Assembly (NCBI GenBank): GCA_041649895.1
Contig: JBAZMG010000012.1
Coordinates: forward strand, 1 to 19,787
Direction: 5' to 3'
From: STD1-204 sp041649895
GTDB lineage: Bacteria > Patescibacteriota > Minisyncoccia > Minisyncoccales > Minisyncoccaceae
DNA: 19,787 nucleotides
The notes beneath the pieces were generated by a model, which made no database searches, had not been told where the DNA came from, and saw only the letters and a program-made list of their open reading frames with translations. Positions 12,167 to 19,787 of this stretch are shown in pieces (the first letter of the stretch is position 1; the number at the start of each line of letters is the position of its first letter). The position numbers were made by a program, and so were the translations under genes.

Positions 12167-15100
12167 TTATTCTTCACTTACTATTTGTTCACCGCCGGTA
12201 TCCGAACCGCCTCCTTCACTAGTAGGATTTTCTGAATCCAAAGGCGCTTCATCCTCGGGAGCGCTTACTACTTCTTCCCCACTCTGTGTATCACCCGTCT
12301 CACTTGATTCTTCAACAGATTCAGTATCCCCCGATGGCGGAGCAGATTCGCTATCTTCATTTTCTTCAACTAAAGAATCATTTTCTTCTGGATGATTTTC
12401 AGCAGGAGGATTTTCATCGGGCGGAGTTTCAGCTACTTGCAAAGCAGAGGTTTTAAAACTGTATTCTTGCGATTCTCCCACATTTCCCGCGGCATCGGTT
12501 GATTTCACCTTATAATAATAGGTGGTGTCAGGCTGTAAGCCGGAAAGATTTATTGAGTGGGATTGATCCAAGTCGCCGTTTGACTGAACTTCAGGAGCCC
12601 CTTCACTTCCGCTCACAACAGAGGAAGAACCGTATTCCACAACGGAATCAGCATCCTCATTTGTCGCCCAATTTATTGTCACGCCGGTTTCGGTAACATT
12701 TACCGCAGAGACGGCCGACACTTCCGGAGAAACAGAGTCTTGTACCGATCCATCGTAACCAACAGGCTTGGAGGCGTCTTTGTCGCCGCCTTCAACACCA
12801 ACTATCCAATAACTAAAGCGGATGTTGTATCCCATTGATGCCGGAACAGCCACCTCAAAAAATCCGTCGCCCTGGTTTTTTACCCACCACGGACCGCCGG
12901 TATTGTCGCGGAATGTTATAAATATTTGAGAATTCTTTTTAATGCGATTATTGTAAATGACTTTTGTAGCTTCATCACTCTTTATAAATGAATTACCAAC
13001 TGCCGGATCCTTATCTTCACCATTTTCGCCCATCTCTTTATTGCCTGAAATAATGAGGTCGTTTAAAGTTAAAATTTTTGCTTTTACCGATTGCGCCACA
13101 AATTCACCCGCTTCTGATAATGACCAAGTATTTGAAGCGGAAGACAGAGCCTTAACGTTAATTATGGATTGGCCTGCCAAGTCAAAGTATTCTTCCGAAG
13201 CGGCAATATCCGTTCCGGATTCGCCCACGCTCAACTCTTCACCAAAGCTCGCTGACGATCCGGCTAATAAAATATTTTTTACTAAAACCGTAATCTTATT
13301 ATTTAATATGCCCGGGTTATTGGAGGGTTCGGCTGTTTCCGAATTCCAATCTTCCAGCGCCATAGCGAATATATTTATTAAACCCGAAGAAGTACTTGTT
13401 GCCACATACTTCATTGCGCGTCCCGGCTCCAAAGAAGAAGTTACAAGATAATCGCCTTTTTTGATTTCGCCATTTTCATTTGTAACCTTAACGGGCACGC
13501 GGCCGGCAAGCGCCACATTCGGCATTTCAGATGTTCCCGAACCGCCGCTTCCCATTCCTACACCACCCTCCAAAGACATCACGAAACCCGGGTTGGTTGA
13601 AACAACACCGATTACATTTGAAGCATAAGCTGTTTTTGATTTTTCCACTAATGAAGAATTATACACCGAATCTCCGCCGGCGGTGTTATATGCCACAACC
13701 ACATCTCCGGCTTCTACAGAGTCTACGGACTGGTATTGCTCGGCGATATCCAAGCAAGCGCCGGTGCATTTTGCGGTTATTGCGCCGATCGCGGCGATAC
13801 TTCCGGCGAAAGTTGAAGTTGTGCCGGCTGTTCCCCTAATTGTTGTTGTTGCCGTTCCCATATTATCAGTCAATTCAAAGCGCAAATCCCAGACAGAACC
13901 GAGATTATCCGCCGTAGCTTTTACCGATGCCGCCGGCAAACCATCAACCAAGAATGAATAGCCTTCTGTTGTGCCGGTTGCCGCGCCCGAAGACACGCTA
14001 ATATCCATCGCATCAACTAATCCGCCATCATCAGCAAAAGTAATAATACCGGTATACAAATTTGGAATTGAGATATCACCGGCAAAAGTTGAAGTTGCAT
14101 AGCCGGCTAAGCCGCCGGTAATAGTGGAAGTGCCGGCACCATTGCCAATCCAGAGATTTCCGGAACCGGATGTTCCGCCGATTATTAAATCTCTGCTCAC
14201 CAAAGACAAATCAGAATAAAAAGTTGAAGTTGCAGAACCGCGATTGCCGGCTGTGATAGTAGTCGTTGCAGAATTATTGAAGACGGAAAAATTGCCACCG
14301 GCAACAGACAGCATATCAAATGGCGAAGCAGTTCCTACACCCAAGTTTCCACCTGTATTAAAATAGCTTGTAGCTCCGGCAGATGTGGCGCTAAGAAGAA
14401 TTTTCATTGCGCCGCCAGTGTTTAGCCTTAAATAGCCGCCACCTGAATATCCTTGAATTTCCACAGCATCAGACCCGTCATCAGACTCTCTCATAGTTAG
14501 ACCCTTTCCAGCGACTGAAGGCCTTATGACTAAAGTATTATTCGGACTTGCCGTTCCAATACCCACGTTCCCCCCATTAATTGCGAAAACTGCTCCATAA
14601 GGATTTGTCGTAGTTGCAGTCGGCGAATAACCTCCGATAGTTGTTGAAGCAGAGCCATCACCAATGGTAAACCACGGGGCTGTATCGGCAATAGCGAGGG
14701 TTCCCGTTGCGGCGCCAAAGCCTTTATTACCAAGAGCTAAGGTTCCGGAAGCGGCGATATTTCCGTAAAAAATAGATGTTCCGTTTTGAGTTCCAAAATT
14801 ACCAATAATTGCAGTTCCGTTAACCGACAAAGCTTCTGTTGCATACGGCGTAGAGGTATTTACGCCCACAAACCTGTTCCAAACCGATCCCAAAGCGTCA
14901 GACCGGCCGCCAACGACCAAAGTATCCAGATTATCCACCGCAAACGTATATGCCTCTATTGTTCCTGAAGCGGCGGATGAGGATATCGGCAAATTCATAG
15001 CGCCAACAAGCCCGGCGTCAACGTCAAATTCCATAACTCCGGAGAAAAGATTTGCGATGCTTACATCACCCTCAAGAGTAGATGTAGCATATCCGGATAA

Positions 15101-18100
15101 ACCAGCAACTAAGGTTGAGGTTGCTGTCCCATTTCCAATCCAAAGATTTCCGGAACCGGACGATCCGCCGATTATTAAATCTCTGTTTACGATTGACAAA
15201 TCAGAATAAAAAGTTGAAGTTGCAGAACCGCGATTGCCTATATTAAGTGTGGTCGTAGCCGTTCCATTGCCAACTAAAAATGTTCCATCTGTTATCCTTG
15301 CCCACTCCTTTCCCGTATCTCTGCTTGCAAAAACTATTGGGTAAAGCGAAGATGATTGTCCGTAGATTTTACCCGCGACTGCGAAATTGCCGTTGGCGTA
15401 AAGGTCGCTAGTGACGATAAGACCATCATCAATCTTTAACTGATTTGTGCCCGAACGAAAAACGTTCACATCATCGCCAAACTGGATGCCGTCCCCCGCG
15501 GTTGTTCCAACTTTCCCCAAATGCAATAGAGCGGCAGGATTTGCTGTTCCAATGCCTACATTTCCACCGGAACTGGCAAGAGTAATACCATAAGGGAAAG
15601 AAGATGTGGATGAACCGCTAATGGTAGCCGTTGCAGAATTATTGAAAACAGAGAGATTGCCACCGGAAACAGAAAGCTTGTCGTATGGAGACGCCGTTCC
15701 AATACCAACCTTGCCGGTCGCTTCATCAACATCCATTAGAGCATTACTTGAATGGTCTCGTATGAGCAAGTCTTTATTTGTGCCAATATTAAAATAAATA
15801 TCGTCATTACTTAAAAAATAAACATATCCACCACCCCCGGCAGCCGTATCAAAAAGTAAGTTGCTATTGGAAGATATTGTCGCACTCTTGAATTGGTTTA
15901 TATAGCTTCTTATATAATAATCCCCCTCCGCAGCTCTTCTATATACATACAAACTTTGGCCGTCAGTCGTATCCCCAACGTCATCATTGTCATAGAATAG
16001 ATAAGCGTTATCAGTCGCTACTCCACCTACACTAAACTTTCCCGAGGGGCTCGCCGTTCCTATACCTACAATTCCGCCATTAGTCGCCATAACAATTCCA
16101 TATGGATTAGTAGTAGTTGCGGTCGCTGAATAACCTCCGATTGTCGTGGAAGCGGAGCCATTGCCGATAGTAAGCCAGGGGTTAGAGGAATTGTACACAG
16201 TGAGAGTTGAAGTAGCGGCTGTTGTGCCAATAGACAAAGCCGAACCCGTCAAAGATGATGTGGCGCTGCCATTGCCCGCCCAAAGATTACCGGAACCGGA
16301 GACGCCGCCAATTACCAAATCTCTATTTACTATGGATAAATCACTATAAATAGTAGAAGTTGCCGTGCCGCGATTACCTGCTATAAGCGTAGAGGTGACA
16401 GAGCCATTGCCAATCATTAATCTTCCGGATGTTGTGCCGCCGCCGGACAGTGTTGACGATGGAGCAAATAATCCGCCGGAAGAATCAAAGTAAGCAACAT
16501 TCGTTCCGGCTTCTTGTAAAGACCAAAGCTGGGCGTTTGATTTTGCGGAATTAACATTAAAAACAAAAGCCTTGGAAACCGCCGTATCTTCTCCTAGCAT
16601 TGAAGCAAAAGTTGAAGTTCCGGAGAAGCCAAGGACATTATTATTGCTGTCAAAATAGAAATTATTATTATCAAACTCTACATTCCCGCTAATTATTGTG
16701 GTGGTTGCAGTGTTATTTGTTGAAGTGGTGCTGCCGCCGATGTAAAGGCTGGTAAATGCGGAAGCCCCGGTTTTAGAGATTCCCCAATTTGCAGCGTTAA
16801 TGGCAAAATGCCCTTCAGTTATTATTCCTTCATCAGTATATTTTGCATTAGCTGTATTTAAACCCAAGGCAGAGAAGACATTGTTTGCTATAATAGTTGA
16901 CCAAGCCGAAGGTTGACCGCGATAGATATATGATTTCGGGAAAGCAGACGTATTTTGTCTAGCGGAGGTCATTATCTCGCCGAACCCATCACCGTTTACA
17001 TCGCCAACCGCGGCAATCGGGTATCCAAAAGTTGTACCTTCAGAATTGACTACTGTCTCATCAGCCGTAGTATCCATACTTGGACCGCCGTGATAAATAT
17101 ATAAAGAGTTATCTCCACTGGCTCCAATATCGCCATATCCGTCCCCGTTTATATCGCCGGCGTAGGCAATATACGTTCCCAGTTCTAGGCCATCTGTAGT
17201 GCCGGTAATAGTTATATCCGCAACATTGTCCATGCTTGGGCCGCCGTAATACACATATATTTGGCCGCGATCAACACCATCCGTATCGTTATAAGGAGCG
17301 CCGACTATGGCATCGTCAAACCCATCTCCATTTACATCGCCACCGGCGCAAGAGTAACCCAATCGATCCTCAATTGCCGAACCTATGATGGTTACATCAG
17401 CCGTATTGTCCATTTTTGCGCCTCCGTAAAAAATTATAGCTTCACCGGTATTTACTCCTGCGCCATAATCGCCGTGCTGCGAGCAAGCTACTATGTCGCC
17501 ATATCCATCACCATTAACATCTCCTAAGGAGCTGACAACTAATCCAAGGGTTTCTGTAGTTGATCCGGCCAAAACCACATCAGCTTCGTTGTCCATATTT
17601 GGACCGCCGTAATAAATATATACTTCACCACGATCCGATATGCCTTCACCATCAGCTGTATTTGCCCCAATAACTACATCATTATATCCATCGCCATTGA
17701 CATCCGAAGCGGTAACTTGTCCAAATCCACTCCCTCCGCTTTCCAAACCGGTAAAGGTTACATCAGCGGTTGAGTCCATAGCACTGCCACCGTAATAAAG
17801 ATATACCTGGCCCAAACCGCTACTAGCGCCGGGTGCACCAATGAGCACATCATCATATCCATCGCCATTTATGTCGCCGGCGGAAGCTATAGACGTGCCT
17901 AACATATCATTATTTAACACGCCAGAAAAAGTCACATCGGCCGCGGAATCCATATTTGGTCCGCCATAATAAAGATATGCCGCTCCTATATAGCTACTTC
18001 TATTTGGCGATGCGTATGCACCAACAATTACATCATTATACCCATCGCCATTAACGTCACCAGCAGAAGCAATCGAACTACCAAAAGAGTCTCCATTATT

Positions 18101-19787
18101 TACCACTGTCCCGGTAAATGTTACCCAAGGATTGGCTTCTATAGTGTTATTTCCCAAAGAAGTAGATGTAGTAAATGCGGGGACTACATAAGTTGAAGCT
18201 ATAGTAGAAGTAGTAGCGCTAACGGTAAAGATATCAGAACCATTATTTTTGATTGAAATAATACTGGAATTGCTCGCAGAATCAATAGATACATCGCCAG
18301 TTACATCTAACTTCGCTGTTGGAGCAAGCGTTCCAATGCCCACATTTCCACCTAGTGTTGCCAAATTTATCCCATAAGGATGAGTTGAAGTTGAGGTTAA
18401 AGAATAGCCACCGATCGTCGTTGAAGCGGAACCGTTACCGATAGTCATCCACGGTGTTGAATTGGCAACCCCACCGACAGTAAGCGTTGAGGTTGGCGCC
18501 GTAGTACCGACACCAACGTAGCCACTTCCATTAATAAAGAAAGGCGTCGTATCAGCTTCACCATCATCATCAACCCTAAATAATGCCGATGCGGTAGACG
18601 ATGAAACATCAATCATCGCATCGGGCGATGTATCGCCTATACCAATCATTCCACTATGATCAATGCGCATCATTTCAGTTCTTTGCGAAGCGGTTGATCC
18701 GATCGGAGTTACCTCAAAACTAATTGAGGAACCCTGGTTTGTTGTTGAAAAATTTTCCGCGGCATTCAAGAATATTGCGGCGTTACTGCCAGACGGAAAC
18801 GTTGTACCATCATAGCCCCTTCCTGCTAATACCAACAAATTGTAACCCGACTGGACAGCTGACGGAGAAGAAATACTCCCTCCGGCGCGCCTGCCATAAA
18901 GGACCGGATAGTTTGGCTGAACACCCCATCCTTCCAATGCCATAGAGTATTGGCCGGAACCACCACTAGGAACAGCGTGAATATTAAATGCGGGCGTGCT
19001 TGTTCCTATTCCTATATCACCGTTGCCTTTTACGACAAATTTTGTGCTCGTTGATCCGTCGGCATCTACCATCAAATTCAAAAGATTAAAAGCGCTACTT
19101 GAAGTTCTGTATGCCTCACCCCGTATTACGTCAGATATATAACTATTTCCCGTTTCCGAAGCAATAAACTGCGCAGCAGGACTGCCCGATCCACTAAACA
19201 CAGAAGCTAATGGAACTGATGTCATTAAAGTCGGGGGCAAGGTCGTTTGTGTTGTTGCAAGAATATTTCTGCCCGTTGAGCTATAAACCTCCAATTTAAC
19301 GCTTTGGCTTTCAGTTCCAATGCCTACATTTCCAGAAGAATTTACATAGAGACCGATGCCGCTTCTTGAACCGCGCAAATAAGCAGTTCCCGCAACCTCA
19401 AATTTTCCTGCAGGCGTACTTGTACCAATACCAACACTTCCACCCGAAGTAGCTACAGTAAGACCGTATTTAAAAGATGATGTCCCACTTCCATTAACAG
19501 TTAAATTACCCGCTAAAGTAGAAGATGCGGCATAAAGTCCGCCAGTGGCATCAAAGTATGCTTGATCTACGCCACCTTCCTGAATGGATAAAAGTTTGGC
19601 AGTTGATTTTGGAGAGTTTGCATTAAAGATAAAAACCGCCGAAGCTCCGGTATCGTCAGATAGCATTGAAGCAAAAGTTGAAGTTCCGGAGAAGCCAAGG
19701 ACATTATTATTGCTGTCAAAATAGAAATTATTATTATCAAACTCTACATTCCCGCTAATTATTGTGGTGGTTGCAGTGTTATTTGTT
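12167..19787 (-). CDS. giant surface protein: VGIGT-repeat stalk, FG-GAP beta-propeller, fibronectin-like domain (N-terminus outside window)
   Basis: At least 2539 codons are open to the window edge; the Met at 19666 is internal. Numbering from the edge, most of the chain is Gly/Ser/Thr/Ala-rich stalk with recurring (N)VGIGT(A/S)(S/T)P, GNGSASTTIGGYS and NRGSATSTFYSDLS units, probably a beta-rich fibre. Residues about 565-963 are seven FG-GAP repeats, each with DxNGDGxxD calcium loops (DVNGDGYNDVIVG and similar) and YYGGPxMD, as in integrin-alpha beta-propellers. Near nt 13430-13775 is a module with CLDIAEQYQ, GDVVVAYN, NVIGVVSTNPG and LAGRVPVKVTNENGEIKKGD, which I recall from other large CPR surface proteins. 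Nt about 12443-12740 is a fibronectin III-like domain (VTINWATNEDADSVVEYG...TTYYYKVKSTD). The last 90 residues are acidic, Pro/Ser/Glu-rich, with no LPxTG or terminal membrane helix. It is probably an adhesin; the export route is unknown. Confidence 0.88.
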   Translation of the reverse strand, partial: TNNTATTTIISGNVEFDNNNFYFDSNNNVLGFSGTSTFASMLSDDTGASAVFIFNANSPKSTAKLLSIQEGGVDQAYFDATGGLYAASSTLAGNLTVNGSGTSSFKYGLTVATSGGSVGIGTSTPAGKFEVAGTAYLRGSRSGIGLYVNSSGNVGIGTESQSVKLEVYSSTGRNILATTQTTLPPTLMTSVPLASVFSGSGSPAAQFIASETGNSYISDVIRGEAYRTSSSAFNLLNLMVDADGSTSTKFVVKGNGDIGIGTSTPAFNIHAVPSGGSGQYSMALEGWGVQPNYPVLYGRRAGGSISSPSAVQSGYNLLVLAGRGYDGTTFPSGSNAAIFLNAAENFSTTNQGSSISFEVTPIGSTASQRTEMMRIDHSGMIGIGDTSPDAMIDVSSSTASALFRVDDDGEADTTPFFINGSGYVGVGTTAPTSTLTVGGVANSTPWMTIGNGSASTTIGGYSLTSTSTHPYGINLATLGGNVGIGTLAPTAKLDVTGDVSIDSASNSSIISIKNNGSDIFTVSATTSTIASTYVVPAFTTSTSLGNNTIEANPWVTFTGTVVNNGDSFGSSIASAGDVNGDGYNDVIVGAYASPNRSSYIGAAYLYYGGPNMDSAADVTFSGVLNNDMLGTSIASAGDINGDGYDDVLIGAPGASSGLGQVYLYYGGSAMDSTADVTFTGLESGGSGFGQVTASDVNGDGYNDVVIGANTADGEGISDRGEVYIYYGGPNMDNEADVVLAGSTTETLGLVVSSLGDVNGDGYGDIVACSQHGDYGAGVNTGEAIIFYGGAKMDNTADVTIIGSAIEDRLGYSCAGGDVNGDGFDDAIVGAPYNDTDGVDRGQIYVYYGGPSMDNVADITITGTTDGLELGTYIAYAGDINGDGYGDIGASGDNSLYIYHGGPSMDTTADETVVNSEGTTFGYPIAAVGDVNGDGFGEIMTSARQNTSAFPKSYIYRGQPSAWSTIIANNVFSALGLNTANAKYTDEGIITEGHFAINAANWGISKTGASAFTSLYIGGSTTSTNNTATTTIISGNVEFDNNNFYFDSNNNVLGFSGTSTFASMLGEDTAVSKAFVFNVNSAKSNAQLWSLQEAGTNVAYFDSSGGLFAPSSTLSGGGTTSGRLMIGNGSVTSTLIAGNRGTATSTIYSDLSIVNRDLVIGGVSGSGNLWAGNGSATSSLTGSALSIGTTAATSTLTVYNSSNPWLTIGNGSASTTIGGYSATATTTNPYGIVMATNGGIVGIGTASPSGKFSVGGVATDNAYLFYDNDDVGDTTDGQSLYVYRRAAEGDYYIRSYINQFKSATISSNSNLLFDTAAGGGGYVYFLSNDDIYFNIGTNKDLLIRDHSSNALMDVDEATGKVGIGTASPYDKLSVSGGNLSVFNNSATATISGSSTSSFPYGITLASSGGNVGIGTANPAALLHLGKVGTTAGDGIQFGDDVNVFRSGTNQLKIDDGLIVTSDLYANGNFAVAGKIYGQSSSLYPIVFASRDTGKEWARITDGTFLVGNGTATTTLNIGNRGSATSTFYSDLSIVNRDLIIGGSSGSGNLWIGNGTATSTLVAGLSGYATSTLEGDVSIANLFSGVMEFDVDAGLVGAMNLPISSSAASGTIEAYTFAVDNLDTLVVGGRSDALGSVWNRFVGVNTSTPYATEALSVNGTAIIGNFGTQNGTSIFYGNIAASGTLALGNKGFGAATGTLAIADTAPWFTIGDGSASTTIGGYSPTATTTNPYGAVFAINGGNVGIGTASPNNTLVIRPSVAGKGLTMRESDDGSDAVEIQGYSGGGYLRLNTGGAMKILLSATSAGATSYFNTGGNLGVGTASPFDMLSVAGGNFSVFNNSATTTITAGNRGSATSTFYSDLSLVSRDLIIGGTSGSGNLWIGNGAGTSTITGGLAGYATSTFAGDISIPNLYTGIITFADDGGLVDAMDISVSSGAATGTTEGYSFLVDGLPAASVKATADNLGSVWDLRFELTDNMGTATTTIRGTAGTTSTFAGSIAAIGAITAKCTGACLDIAEQYQSVDSVEAGDVVVAYNTAGGDSVYNSSLVEKSKTAYASNVIGVVSTNPGFVMSLEGGVGMGSGGSGTSEMPNVALAGRVPVKVTNENGEIKKGDYLVTSSLEPGRAMKYVATSTSSGLINIFAMALEDWNSETAEPSNNPGILNNKITVLVKNILLAGSSASFGEELSVGESGTDIAASEEYFDLAGQSIINVKALSSASNTWSLSEAGEFVAQSVKAKILTLNDLIISGNKEMGENGEDKDPAVGNSFIKSDEATKVIYNNRIKKNSQIFITFRDNTGGPWWVKNQGDGFFEVAVPASMGYNIRFSYWIVGVEGGDKDASKPVGYDGSVQDSVSPEVSAVSAVNVTETGVTINWATNEDADSVVEYGSSSVVSGSEGAPEVQSNGDLDQSHSINLSGLQPDTTYYYKVKSTDAAGNVGESQEYSFKTSALQVAETPPDENPPAENHPEENDSLVEENEDSESAPPSGDTESVEESSETGDTQSGEEVVSAPEDEAPLDSENPTSEGGGSDTGGEQIVSEE
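16595..16721. repeat. 127-bp exact internal repeat of the giant gene, copy 1
   Basis: Identical to 19661-19787 over all 127 bp, exactly 3066 bp (1022 codons) apart. It encodes TTTIISGNVEFDNNNFYF and adjoining stalk residues. Confidence 0.93.
19661..19787. repeat. 127-bp exact internal repeat of the giant gene, copy 2 (runs to window edge)
   Basis: Identity to 16595-16721 continues to the last base of the window, so the full repeat is longer than seen. Confidence 0.93.

Noticed and set aside
12957..13451. Long plus-strand frames antisense to the giant gene (also around 13531-13961 and 17261-17527)
   Set aside because: They lie opposite a strongly supported protein with clear domains; their translations show no family signal and no start signals.
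14145..16395. CRISPR-like array suggested by regular repeats
   Set aside because: The repeats are about 1 kb apart, in frame, and encode protein modules; there are no short spacers and no cas genes.
12167..19666. Met at 19666 as the start of the giant protein
   Set aside because: The frame stays open for 40 more codons to the window edge and encodes the same stalk sequence found internally, so the start lies outside.
12167..19787. Phage tail fibre / prophage, because VGIGT motifs occur in tail-fibre proteins
   Set aside because: No phage structural, packaging, lysis or integrase genes are present, and the FG-GAP plus Fn3 composition fits a surface adhesin.

Overview
The window looks like a chromosome segment from a Candidate Phyla Radiation (Patescibacteria, probably Parcubacteria-like) bacterium. 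The main reasons are the very large secreted multidomain and repeat proteins, the small palindromic repeat families (also inside coding sequence), short AT-rich leaders with few Shine-Dalgarno sites, and protein families typical of that group. This is inference; no rRNA or marker gene is present. TGA behaves as a stop (the 176-aa gene ends in TGA and overlaps the next start as ATGA), so the standard bacterial code fits.

Layout. Positions 1-444 (minus) are the N-terminal 148 codons of an IMP dehydrogenase-type gene (guaB). Upstream lies a minus-strand operon at 4966-515, served by a good sigma70-type promoter (4996-5024): a 66-aa membrane protein, a 176-aa anchored protein, and a 1224-aa secreted protein. 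The last joins a zinc phospholipase C/S1-P1-like domain, a staphylococcal-nuclease domain, a lamin-tail domain and a right-handed beta-helix. Positions 5041-9543 hold a REP-associated tyrosine transposase (RAYT) gene bordered by REP-like palindromes. That gene is cut in two by a 3664-bp IS1595/ISXO2-family element (5437-9100) with 25-bp perfect terminal inverted repeats and an 8-bp target duplication. The element carries its transposase and, convergently, a single-chain restriction-modification enzyme (nuclease + N6-adenine methylase + specificity domain). Positions 9549-11639 encode a secreted protein with three LamG domains. Positions 11653-12118 are a cluster of GTCATTCC...GGAATGAC-type palindromic repeats around a frameshifted GIY-YIG endonuclease gene. 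From 12167 to the window edge runs a giant surface protein (at least 2539 codons, N-terminus outside) with VGIGT-type stalk repeats, a seven-repeat FG-GAP beta-propeller, a type III fibronectin-like domain and an acidic C-terminal tail.

How it fits together. Three of the four large non-mobile genes encode exported or surface proteins: a possible lipid/nucleic-acid degrading enzyme and two binding proteins. With a purine-nucleotide gene next door, this could reflect attachment to other cells and scavenging from them (inference). The rest is a layered record of mobile DNA: palindromes spread into intergenic regions and interdomain linkers, a RAYT that probably moved one palindrome family, and a restriction-carrying IS1595-type transposon that later inactivated that RAYT. 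The strongest novelty candidates are the R-M-carrying transposon, the REP/RAYT system with an in-frame coding copy, and the four-domain hydrolase.
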